52,954 nt of DNA from DATEPR01 sp036502345 (lineage in GTDB: Bacteria > Actinomycetota > Actinomycetes > Mycobacteriales > Pseudonocardiaceae), in contig DASXYT010000409.1 of NCBI GenBank assembly GCA_036502345.1, forward strand, positions 1 through 52,954, written 5' to 3'. Position numbers and translations under genes: made by a program. Within the stretch, counting starts at the first letter, position 1. The number at the start of each line of letters is the position of its first letter. Shown piece by piece: positions 26,316 to 36,627 of the stretch. A model generated the notes under the pieces. The model was not told the origin of the DNA and made no database searches. It saw only the letters and a list, made by a program, of their open reading frames with translations.

Positions 26316-26316
26316 C

Positions 26317-26721
26317 ATGAGTATGGCCACCCGACCGGAGTCCCCGCGGTACGACGCCGAGGACGACGACGCCGACGACACGGCTCCCGCCGTGGTCCGT
26401 GGCTATGCCTGGACCAGGGGCCGGACCACGTCGCAGTACCGGTTCGAGATCGAGACCCTGCTGTCCACCACAGCCCTCTACCAGGAACACGACGACTCGA
26501 CGCCGAGCGAGTACCACGCGGTGGCGGCGCTGTGCCGCCAGCCGAGATCGGTCGCCGAGGTGGCCGCGCTGCTGGCCATCCCACTCGGCATCGCGAGGGT
26601 GCTGGCCGGCGACATGGCGGGCTCAGGCCTGCTCGCCGTGCACGAGACGGCGTCGGTCGACGGCGAGATCCCCGGCCTCGCGCTGATGGAGCGCATCCTG
26701 ACCGGGCTGCGCAACCTCTGA
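26317..26721 (+). CDS. DUF742 protein (CvnC-like)
   Basis: 134 residues, with the DUF742 hallmarks: an acidic N-terminal stretch, VVRGYAWTRGRT, YRFEIETLLSTT, and a winged-helix-like part RSVAEVAALLAIPLGIARVLAGDM less its ends. It begins one nucleotide after the roadblock stop. In complete conservons the next gene encodes the GTPase CvnD; here the next gene, 118 bp on, is an unrelated aldo/keto reductase. Confidence 0.92.
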   Translation: MSMATRPESPRYDAEDDDADDTAPAVVRGYAWTRGRTTSQYRFEIETLLSTTALYQEHDDSTPSEYHAVAALCRQPRSVAEVAALLAIPLGIARVLAGDMAGSGLLAVHETASVDGEIPGLALMERILTGLRNL

Positions 26722-26739
26722 TTCAGCGGCGTTGGTTCA

Positions 26740-26776
26740 GCACCGTGACCGTGGGTACTCCAGTTGGACACGGTGC
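26740..26776 (+). terminator. Hairpin after the conservon genes
   Basis: GCACCGTG / CACGGTGC, a perfect 8-bp stem with a 21-nt loop, 18 nt after the DUF742 stop. It is consistent with the operon ending here rather than continuing into the reductase, although it could instead be an operator for the reductase gene. Confidence 0.45.
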
Positions 26777-26839
26777 CTGGCCGCGGCCAGGCTGGTGACG
26801 TGGGCCGGCAGCGGCCCAGGACGAGGAGGTTTCCACCGC

Positions 26840-27697
26840 ATGCGAACCCGCCGCATCGGCGACACGACGGTCAGCGCGATCGGACTGGGCGGGATGCCCA
26901 TGTCCATCGAGGGGCGCCCGGACGAGGCCCGCTCGGTCGCGACCATCCAAGTTGCTCTGGACGCCGGGATCACCCTGATCGACACGGCTGACGCCTATCA
27001 CATGAAGGCGAACGAGGTCGGTCACAACGAGATGCTGATCGCGAAGGCGCTGGCAGGCTACGGCGGCGACACGTCGTCGGTGCTGGTGGCGACCAAGGGC
27101 GGCCACCTGCGGCCCGGCGACGGCAGTTGGACCGTGGACGGTTCACCGGAGTACCTGCGCAAGGCGTGCGACGCTTCGCTGTCCAGGCTCGGCGTGGACG
27201 CCATCGGGCTCTACCAGTACCACCGGCCCGACCCCAAGGTGCCCTACGCGGAGTCGGTCGGCGCGCTGGCCGAGTTGCTGGACGCCGGCAAGATCAGGAT
27301 GGCCGGCATCTCCAACGCGAACCCCGCGCAGATCAAGATCGCCAACGACGTGCTCGGCGGTCGGCTGGTGTCGGTGCAGAACCAGTTCTCGCCGAGGTTC
27401 CGGTCCAGCGAGCCGGAGTTGGAGCTGTGCGCCGAGATGGGCATCGCGTTCCTGCCGTGGAGCCCGCTGGGCGGCATCAGCAAGGCGGGCGATCTGGGCG
27501 ATCTCGGTGTCTTCGCGCAGATCGCGGACGCGCATGGGGTGAGCCCGCAGCAGGTGTGCCTGGCGTGGCTGCTGGCCAAGTCGCCGTCGGTCGTGCCGAT
27601 CCCCGGTTCGAGCAGGCCGGAGACGATCAGCGACTCGGCGGCGGCTGTCGAACTGGAGCTGACCGAGGACGAGTTGGCACGGCTGAACGCGGCCTGA
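26840..27697 (+). CDS. Aldo/keto reductase
   Basis: NADPH-dependent carbonyl reductase, 285 residues, single TIM barrel. The catalytic tetrad is visible: Asp and Tyr in DTADAYHM, Lys in VATKGGH and His in YQYHRPD. The coenzyme phosphate-binding end reads PIPGSSRPET. GAGGAGG precedes ATG 26840 at 10 nt. Substrate unknown. It converges on the alpha-galactosidase gene. Confidence 0.92.
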   Translation: MRTRRIGDTTVSAIGLGGMPMSIEGRPDEARSVATIQVALDAGITLIDTADAYHMKANEVGHNEMLIAKALAGYGGDTSSVLVATKGGHLRPGDGSWTVDGSPEYLRKACDASLSRLGVDAIGLYQYHRPDPKVPYAESVGALAELLDAGKIRMAGISNANPAQIKIANDVLGGRLVSVQNQFSPRFRSSEPELELCAEMGIAFLPWSPLGGISKAGDLGDLGVFAQIADAHGVSPQQVCLAWLLAKSPSVVPIPGSSRPETISDSAAAVELELTEDELARLNAA

Positions 27698-27712
27698 TCG
27701 GCTTGGTTGCCT

Positions 27713-27762
27713 CCGCTCCCTCGCCCTTTGATCAGCAAGTGCGGCTGAGGACGAGGGAGCGG
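27713..27762. terminator. Bidirectional terminator-like inverted repeat
   Basis: CCGCTCCCTCG / CGAGGGAGCGG, a perfect 11-bp stem with a 28-nt loop, in the 78 bp between the convergent reductase and alpha-galactosidase genes. Confidence 0.6.
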
Positions 27763-27775
27763 GCCGGGCCAAGGC

Positions 27776-29845
27776 TCACGACACCCGCCGCAGCCGGATC
27801 ACCACACTGGCATGGTCGCCACGCGGCAAGTCCAGATCAATCCCACGCTCCCGCAAGGAAGCTCCTGTGTAGACCACCCCATTACGCGAATCCTCATACC
27901 GCGCAACAGGATCAAGGCCAGCCAGCCGCACCGGAGTCGGCCGATGACCGAACGGCTCGGTGATCCGCCAACCGAAGACCACGGCCTCATCGACACTCAC
28001 ATACTCCACGCAGGTCAACGCAGGCCCATGCGCCAACCGGTACTGCCTGCCGTGCTGCACCGTCGACCGGATCTTCCGGTACAGCGCCACCTGCTCAGCC
28101 ACCAGCGAACGATCCGAAGCCGACCATGACGTCAGGTTCCCGCCCACCGCGAGCACACCCGCCATCGCCACATGACAGCGGAACAACAACGGCGTCGTCC
28201 GCGCCGTGGTCGGGTTCGGGCAGTCGGTGATCCACGCGCCCATCGTCTGCGCCGGATAGATCTGGCTGTACCCGTGCTGAATCGAGATCCGGTCCGCCGC
28301 GTCCGTATTGTCCGAGATCCACACCTGGTCCGTGTACGTCATGATCCCCATGTCGGTCCGGCCGCCACCACCGGAACACGCCTCGATCCGCAGCCCGGGA
28401 TGAGCGGCGCGGAGCCGCTCCATAGTGGAGTAGACACCACGAGTGTGGTCGATCCACAGCTGATCACCATGGCCCGGCCAGCCCGGCTCGGTGAACGGCC
28501 GGTTGCAGTCCCACTTGAAGTAGTCCAGTCCGTTCTCCGTGACCAGCCGGTCCAGCCACTCGAAGGCCCACTCCAACACATCGGGCCGCCCGAAGTTGAG
28601 CACCAACTGGTTGCGCAGCGTCGTCCGGCGGCGGTTTTCCTGGTGCAGCACCCAATCCGGGTGCGCGCGGTACAGATCGCTGTCCGGGTTGACCATCTCC
28701 GGTTCCACCCACAGGCCGAACAGCATGCCCAGCCTGTGCACGTCGTCCACCAGCGGCCGCAGCCCGTTCGGGAACGCGCCGGGATAGGGCTGCCAGTCGC
28801 CGAGCCCCGCCATGTCGCTGCGCCGGGCGCCGAACCAGCCGTCGTCCATCACGAACAGCTCGACGCCCAGTGAGACCGCGATCTCGGCGAGCGCCCGTTG
28901 GCTGGCCTCGGAGACGTCGAACGTCGTGGCCTCCCACGAGTTGTACAGCACCGGCCGCAGCTCATCGGGATGCGGCAGCACGTGTGCCCGAACAAAACCG
29001 TGCCACTGCCGACTTGCCGCACCGAAGCCGTCTCGCGTGTAGACACCGGCGAACACGGGGCTGGTCAACGACTCGCCGGCCGCCAGCTGCCAACTCACGC
29101 CGTCATGCCCGAACCCACCCGTGCACGTGACCCGGTCCGTGGGGTCCCGGTGCAGCGTCAGCCGCCAACTGCCGCTCCACGCCAGCGCCGCCGACCACAC
29201 CTCACCGTGGTCCTCACCCGCGTCACCGGCATCCAGCATCACCCACGGATTGGCCTGGTGACTGGTGATCCCGCGCCTGCTGGTGAACACGGTCTCGGCG
29301 ACCGGCACCTCCGTCCGGTGCACCTGGTACTCGGCACTCCAGCCACCGGCCACGTAACTGACCCGGTGGCCGGGCATCGTCCAACTCGCCGAGTCCAGCC
29401 GTGACAGCGTGATCGGCTCGCCGGCGCTGACCGTCGTCCACCGCTCGATCACGTCGTCGGAGTCGTGCACCCGGTAGTGCAGCGTCACGTCGAGCGGATA
29501 GTGCCGGTCGGTCAGCCGCAGCGCGAGGTGGTTGCCGTCGATCTCGTGGCCCACACAGGTCCACTCCACGGCGGTCGTCCCGTCGGCGAACCGGACGGCC
29601 AGCGACGGTGGGCCGAACCGGGGACCTGCCGCGACGGCGAGTTCGTCCGGGTCGGGCACGGTCTCGAAACTGCTGATCAGCCTGGGCCGGGACTCGGGCA
29701 GCGCGGTCACCTCGGCCAGCCCGAGCGGCGCGCCCCAGTACACGTGTGTCGGGGTGTCGTCATCTGCCAGCCGCAGCGCGTACGCGGAGTTCGGGGTGCT
29801 CAGCAGCCACAGCCGCTCGGTCGCGGCGAAGGTGATCGACGACAT
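27776..29845 (-). CDS. GH36 alpha-galactosidase
   Basis: Retaining alpha-galactosidase, 689 residues from ATG 29845. The N-terminal ~300 residues are the beta-sandwich domain, then a TIM barrel: WEATTFDVSE, DDGWFG, the nucleophile Asp446 in DYFKWDCNRP, and the acid/base Asp512 in SDNTDAADR. The 66-residue distance between the two and the full barrel layout match the long, MelA-like GH36 enzymes. No signal peptide, so it acts on imported melibiose/raffinose-type or galactomannan oligosaccharides. It lies 68 bp downstream of the chitinase gene on the same strand, behind a strong hairpin, so it probably has separate transcription. Confidence 0.93.
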   Translation of the reverse strand: MSSITFAATERLWLLSTPNSAYALRLADDDTPTHVYWGAPLGLAEVTALPESRPRLISSFETVPDPDELAVAAGPRFGPPSLAVRFADGTTAVEWTCVGHEIDGNHLALRLTDRHYPLDVTLHYRVHDSDDVIERWTTVSAGEPITLSRLDSASWTMPGHRVSYVAGGWSAEYQVHRTEVPVAETVFTSRRGITSHQANPWVMLDAGDAGEDHGEVWSAALAWSGSWRLTLHRDPTDRVTCTGGFGHDGVSWQLAAGESLTSPVFAGVYTRDGFGAASRQWHGFVRAHVLPHPDELRPVLYNSWEATTFDVSEASQRALAEIAVSLGVELFVMDDGWFGARRSDMAGLGDWQPYPGAFPNGLRPLVDDVHRLGMLFGLWVEPEMVNPDSDLYRAHPDWVLHQENRRRTTLRNQLVLNFGRPDVLEWAFEWLDRLVTENGLDYFKWDCNRPFTEPGWPGHGDQLWIDHTRGVYSTMERLRAAHPGLRIEACSGGGGRTDMGIMTYTDQVWISDNTDAADRISIQHGYSQIYPAQTMGAWITDCPNPTTARTTPLLFRCHVAMAGVLAVGGNLTSWSASDRSLVAEQVALYRKIRSTVQHGRQYRLAHGPALTCVEYVSVDEAVVFGWRITEPFGHRPTPVRLAGLDPVARYEDSRNGVVYTGASLRERGIDLDLPRGDHASVVIRLRRVS

Positions 29846-29861
29846 GCGGCCCACCCTATGG

Positions 29862-29899
29862 GCCGACCCGCCCGAAACGTAGGTTCCGGACGGGTCGGC
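29862..29899 (-). terminator. Terminator of the chitinase gene
   Basis: 16-bp stem (two G-U pairs in RNA) with a 6-nt loop, starting 15 nt after the chitinase stop. It lies just before the alpha-galactosidase start. Confidence 0.65.
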
Positions 29900-29913
29900 G
29901 GTAATCACAGGTT

Positions 29914-31671
29914 TCAGCTCAGGCTGAAGTCGTCCGCGAAGACATTGCCCTGCGCGAACCAGCCGTGCACGAACACTGTCACCGTGCCGGACGCGCCGGT
30001 GGTGAACGGAACGGTCAACTGCGTCCAGCCTGCCGACGTGGTCCACGTGCTGGCCGTGGCCCCGCCGGACACGCCGACGAAGGCGAAGTTGCCCTGCACC
30101 CACGCCGTCAGCGTGTGGCTGGAGTTGGGCGCGAGGGTGATCGTCTGGTCAACCTCACCGGTCTGCGAAGCGGTCGCGGCCGCTTCGACAGCGTGCGTGC
30201 CGGTGTGCGCCGGGGTGCTCACCACCGCGTCACCCGGCTGACCGACCCACGGCGACAGGCTGCCGGTCTCGAAGCCCGGGTTGCTGATCGCGCCGGGCGG
30301 CGGGGGCGGCGTGGTGCCGTTGCTGACGGTCAGCGTGTACGTGGTGCTGTGCGAACCGGAGGTCGCCGTGCCCTTGACGGTGATCGGGTAGCTGCCGGCC
30401 GGTGTGGTGGTCGACGTGGTCACCTTCAGGGCGGACGTGCCGCCCGCCGTCACCGACGCCGGTGTGAACGACACGGTCGCACCGGTCGGAGCGCCGGTCG
30501 CGGACAGGCTGACCGACTGGGCCGAGCCGGACGTCACCGACGTGCTGACCGTCGCGGACGCAGCACTACCCGCGGCCACCGACGCGGACGCAGGTGCGAC
30601 CGACACCGCGAAGTCGTTGGCCGGTGTCGTCGCCGTGCCGCTGCTGAACGGCGCGAACGTGTGGCTGAACTGCCACGTGGTCTGCGAGATGCCGGAGCAG
30701 CCGTCCGACGCGCCGCTGCCGGGGCAGCTGCCGTTGTCGCGTTCCAGTGCCCAGAACGACAGCGAGCTGATGCCCTTGGACACGGCCCAGTTCTCGACCG
30801 TCGTCGCGTCCGCGGTGGTGAACGTCTCCGCGGCGCCGAAGTCGTCGATGCCCGGCATCTCGGTGACGCCGACCATCGCCCACAGCTGGGCGGTCGTCTT
30901 GGTGGGGAACAACGACTGCAACTGGCTGACCAGGCCCGCTCCCGCCGTTTCCGTGTCGTTGGCCATCTCGTGCGACGCGCCGTCGAAGTAGTCGAACGTC
31001 ATGATGTTGACGATGTCGATCCGCGCGTTGTCGGCCACCGCGTTCCGCAGCACGGCCAGTCCGCTGGGCGCCAGGCCGGTCGTGGTCGTCGGCAATGTGT
31101 AGGAGAACTGCACCGTGCGACCGTTGGCCGCCGCCCACGACTCGACCATCGCGATGGCCTTGTTGCGCCGGTCGATGCCCGCGGTGTTGGTCAGCGAGTT
31201 GTCCTCGGTGTCCAGGTCCAGCCTGGTCACGTTGTAGGTGGTGATGACGTTCTCGTAGGCGGCCGCGATCGAGGCGACGTTGGTGCAGCTGTCCGCGATC
31301 TCGGTGCCGGTGTCGTCGGCTGCGAAGCCACCGAAGGACGGGATCACGTCGCCGCCGTTGGCCCTGATGGTGTTGATGTCACTGCCGAACACCGCTGACG
31401 AGATCGGCATGCCGGTGTCGCCGTTCCAGTCCACCGTGCACGATCCCGCGCTGGCGGTCTGCAGGAACGCCATGGTGAGGAACTTGTCGCCGGACTGCGC
31501 CGCGAGCGTCGCCGGGCTGTCCCCGGTGTACGACTCGAAGTACGGCGCGAACACATGGGCTGGCAGGGTGGCTGCGGACGCTGCTGGCGCCATCGCCACC
31601 GTGACTCCGATGGTGGCCATTGCGGTGGCAAGTGCCACGCCGCCGGCCAGTAGTGGTTTGGGTAAACGCAT
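29914..31671 (-). CDS. Secreted GH18 chitinase-like enzyme with Ig-like and C-terminal carbohydrate-binding domains
   Basis: Secreted glycosidase, 585 residues. A signal peptide runs from Met1 to about Ala33 (PAASA-A). The GH18 domain (~35-350) carries the catalytic DxDxE as Asp152, Asp154 and Glu156 in RLDLDTEDN, with the typical IVNIMTFDYFDG and LSFWALERDNG strands. A Ser/Ala/Thr-rich immunoglobulin-like domain (~365-450) and a Pro-rich linker lead to a CBM4/9-like jelly-roll domain (ISNPGFETGSLSPW). Codon 3 is TTA, the rare Leu codon read by bldA tRNA in streptomycetes. A dre-like DasR site lies about 232 bp upstream. Chitinase function is well supported by family, endo/exo mode is not. 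Confidence 0.92.
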   Translation of the reverse strand: MRLPKPLLAGGVALATAMATIGVTVAMAPAASAATLPAHVFAPYFESYTGDSPATLAAQSGDKFLTMAFLQTASAGSCTVDWNGDTGMPISSAVFGSDINTIRANGGDVIPSFGGFAADDTGTEIADSCTNVASIAAAYENVITTYNVTRLDLDTEDNSLTNTAGIDRRNKAIAMVESWAAANGRTVQFSYTLPTTTTGLAPSGLAVLRNAVADNARIDIVNIMTFDYFDGASHEMANDTETAGAGLVSQLQSLFPTKTTAQLWAMVGVTEMPGIDDFGAAETFTTADATTVENWAVSKGISSLSFWALERDNGSCPGSGASDGCSGISQTTWQFSHTFAPFSSGTATTPANDFAVSVAPASASVAAGSAASATVSTSVTSGSAQSVSLSATGAPTGATVSFTPASVTAGGTSALKVTTSTTTPAGSYPITVKGTATSGSHSTTYTLTVSNGTTPPPPPGAISNPGFETGSLSPWVGQPGDAVVSTPAHTGTHAVEAAATASQTGEVDQTITLAPNSSHTLTAWVQGNFAFVGVSGGATASTWTTSAGWTQLTVPFTTGASGTVTVFVHGWFAQGNVFADDFSLS

Positions 31672-31902
31672 GCGCGCTCCAGTGACGGGGAGGAACAAAG
31701 GGGAGCGGGGGAGTCCGCCAGGCGGCCGACTGAAGCGCTGCTACGACAGCGGGAGTCTTCGGCGTCTAGGCACGACATCGCCCACTTTCGGCGTAGGACC
31801 GGATAGTCCGGCGGTCACGCCGCCGGAGGTACCGCAACCGCGCGATGCGATGGCCCCGGCGACGTGGCCGTCCTGTTCGCCTCCTGTCGAGGTACTCCTC
31901 AA

Positions 31903-31918
31903 ATTGGACTAGACCACG
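31903..31918. promoter_or_regulatory. dre-like DasR operator
   Basis: ATTGGACTAGACCACG matches the Streptomyces DasR-responsive element ACTGGTCTAGACCACT at 13 of 16 positions, with one mismatch in the 12-bp core. It sits in the divergent region between the chitinase gene and the AraC-type gene. DasR is the GntR-family repressor of chitin and N-acetylglucosamine genes and controls chitinase genes through such sites. Confidence 0.7.
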
Positions 31919-31980
31919 TGTGTTTGTCAAGACGTTCGGAAAGGTGCCGTAAAATTGTGCGCCTGCGGAGGAGGTCGCCG

Positions 31981-32850
31981 ATGCCTGAGCTCGGCTTGCT
32001 CGACACCAACGGCATCCTCGGGCTGCCCTGGGTGCGGCCCGACCACACCAGCGCCGGCCTCGGCTGGGATCACCTCTACGTGTCCACCCAGCGCGAGCGG
32101 CCCTACCAGGCCACCTTCGACCCGGCCACCACCCACCTGCTGGTCCTGCACCTCAACGGCCCGGTCACCGTCCGTCGGGGCAGAGCGAAGCTGACCAGTG
32201 AGGAACTGGTGCCGGCAGGCGGGCTGTTCCTGCACCCGGCCGGTCAACCGTTGACCGTCGAACTCGGCGGCCTGCTGGACACCGTGCACGTCTACCTGGC
32301 CGACTCGGCGCTGCAGGACGCCACCGACGACGACCGGCCGGTCGAGCTGGCCGAGGAACTGGGCAGTACGGATCCGCTGGTCGAACAGCTGATGCTGACG
32401 CTGGACGGCGTGGTCAAGCGCTGGGAGCCGTCCGCGAGGACCTATGTCGACCACCTCGGCGGCCTGCTCGCCGCCCACCTGGTCCAACGCCACAGCACCC
32501 GTCCGATCCCCAACGAACCGGTGTCCGGTCTGACCGGCTCCGAGCTGGCCAGGGTGCGTGAGATGATGGTCAACAGGCTGGCCGAGCCACTGCCGCTGGC
32601 CGATCTCGCCGCCGTCACCGGGCGCAGCGTCAGCCAGTTCACCAGGCGGTTCAAGGCGGCCACCGGGCAGACGCCGCACCGGTACCTGGTCCGGCTGCGG
32701 GTGGACGCGGCCTGCCGGCTGCTGCGTGCCGGTTCGGTGCCGATCGCCGAGGTGGCGGCCCTGTGCGGCTTCTCCCACCAGGAGCACCTGACCAGGGTGA
32801 TGCGCTCCCAACTGGGCACCACGCCCGCCGTGCTGCGCCGGAACGGCTGA
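31981..32850 (+). CDS. AraC-family transcriptional regulator
   Basis: 289 residues. GGAGGAGG precedes ATG 31981 at 6 nt. An N-terminal cupin-like effector region (~1-170; PAGGLFLHPAGQPLTVEL) is followed by two AraC helix-turn-helix motifs (PLADLAAVTGRSVSQFTRRF and PIAEVAALCGFSHQEHLTRV). It lies 74 bp upstream of the aromatic operon on the same strand and is the likely activator of that operon. The shared upstream region with the chitinase and its dre-like site leaves a chitin-related role open. Confidence 0.88.
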   Translation: MPELGLLDTNGILGLPWVRPDHTSAGLGWDHLYVSTQRERPYQATFDPATTHLLVLHLNGPVTVRRGRAKLTSEELVPAGGLFLHPAGQPLTVELGGLLDTVHVYLADSALQDATDDDRPVELAEELGSTDPLVEQLMLTLDGVVKRWEPSARTYVDHLGGLLAAHLVQRHSTRPIPNEPVSGLTGSELARVREMMVNRLAEPLPLADLAAVTGRSVSQFTRRFKAATGQTPHRYLVRLRVDAACRLLRAGSVPIAEVAALCGFSHQEHLTRVMRSQLGTTPAVLRRNG

Positions 32851-32924
32851 CACGCGGATTTCGTGCCGCGCCACGCGTCGATCGTGCAGGAACACGACGG
32901 TCACCGGCGACGATACTGGGCAGC

Positions 32925-34854
<1,930 letters not shown>

Positions 34855-34862
<8 letters not shown>

Positions 34863-36627
34863 GCACGACGACTACGACACCGACGTCCTTGTGGTCGGCA
34901 CCGGCCCGGCAGGCGGCTCCGCCGCACTGTTGCTCGCGACAGCAGGCGTCCGGGTCATGCTGATCAACAAGTACGGCTGGCTGGCACCGACGCCCCGCGC
35001 GCACATCACCAACCAGCGGACCCTGGAAGTGCTGCGTGATCTCGGCGTGGAGGACCAGGCACTGGCCCAGGGCACACCGCAGCACCTGATGGGTGACACG
35101 GTGTTCTGCACCGCGATCGCAGGCGACGAGATCGGCCGGATCCGCACGTGGGGTACCGGCGACTCGCTGACCAGCGAATACGCAGCGGCCAGCCCGTGCG
35201 GCATGATCGACCTGCCGCAGACCTACATGGAACCGATCCTGGTGACCAACGCGGCGGCGCGTGGCGCGAAGGTCAGGTTCGACACCGAGTTCCTGTCCCT
35301 GGAACAGGACGCCGACGGGGTCACCGCGCTCCTGCGGGACCGGGTGCGCGGCGACGAGTTCACCGTGCGGGCCAGGTACCTGATCGGCGCGGACGGCAGC
35401 CGCAGCCTGGTCGCCGAGCAGGTCGGGCTGCCGATCGCCGGCCAGAGCGGCAAGGCCGGCAGCATGAACATCGTGTTCCGGGCCGACCTGTCCGCGCACG
35501 TGGCGCACCGGCCCAGCGTCCTGTACTGGGTGATGCGGCCCGGCGCGCATCTCGGCGGGATCGGCATGGGCCTGGTCAGGATGATCCGGCCGTGGCACGA
35601 GTGGCTGCTGACCTGGGGTTACGACATCGACGCTCCGCCGCCCGAGGTGACCGACGAGACGGCCCGAGACATCGTGCACGACCTGGTCGGCGACCAGGAC
35701 ATCCCGGTGGAGATCACGTCGACATCGCTGTGGACGGTGAACCACAGCTACGCCACCGAGTTCTCCGCAGGCCGGGTGTTCTGTGCCGGCGACGCCGTGC
35801 ACCGGCACCCGCCGTCGAACGGCCTTGGCTCCAACACGTCGATCCAGGACTCGTACAACCTGGCGTGGAAGCTGGCCATGGTGATCCGTGGCCGGGCCGG
35901 TCCGGCCCTGCTGGACAGCTACACCGCGGAACGCGCGCCGGTCGGCAAGCAGATCGTGGACCGGGCCAATCTCAGCCGGGACCAGTTCGGTCCGATCTTC
36001 GCCGCGCTGGGCATGACGGAGGGCGGTGACCAGGCCGCGATCACCGCGGGCCTGGCCGCGACCCGGGCACCAGGACCGGATGGCCGGCAGCGGCGGCGGG
36101 CGTTGGAGGAGGCCATCGAGCTGAAGAATTTCGAGTTCAACGCCCATGGCGTCGAGCTCAACCAGCGCTACCTGTCCACCGCCGTGCTCCCCGAGGACAG
36201 CCAGGAGACGTGGTCCAGGGACGCCGAACTGTGCCACCAGCCGAGCACCCGGCCCGGCGCGAAGCTGCCGCACGTGTGGCTGGTGGACTCGGCGGGCCAG
36301 CGGGTTTCCAGCCTGGACCTGGTCGGCGGCGGCTCGTTCTCGGTACTCACCGGGTCGTCCGGCACCGCCTGGGTGGAGGCGGCCGCGACCTGCCGGGACG
36401 AACTCGGCGTGCCGCTGCGGGCGGTGGTCATCGGCAGCGAGGACGCCCGGGACGCCTACGGCGACTGGCGCCGGGCGAGCGCGCCGGACGTCGAGGAGGA
36501 CGGCTGCCTGCTGGTCCGCCCGGACGGCTACATCGCGTGGCGCAGCGCAGGGCCGGCGGCCGACGATGCAGCGAAGGAGTTGCGTGGCGTGCTGGACGCC
36601 GTGCTCAGCCGTACCGTGGACGCGTGA
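34855..36627 (+). CDS. FAD-dependent phenol hydroxylase, TfdB-like
   Basis: Flavoprotein monooxygenase, 590 residues. FAD site GTGPAG near the start, the DG motif GADGSRSLVAEQ and the GD motif region AGDAVHRHPPSNGLGSNTSI, which is close to the 2,4-dichlorophenol hydroxylase/phenol 2-monooxygenase group. The last ~150 residues are the thioredoxin-like dimer domain. GGGAG lies before ATG 34855. In this operon the likely reaction is hydroxylation of a resorcinol- or hydroquinone-type phenol to hydroxyquinol, feeding the fused dioxygenase/reductase. Exact phenol unknown. Confidence 0.9.

Noticed and set aside
26722..26839. Remnant of a CvnD GTPase after the DUF742 gene
   Set aside because: The gap is 118 bp, holds a hairpin and the reductase ribosome site, and shows no P-loop or G-motif fragment in any frame.
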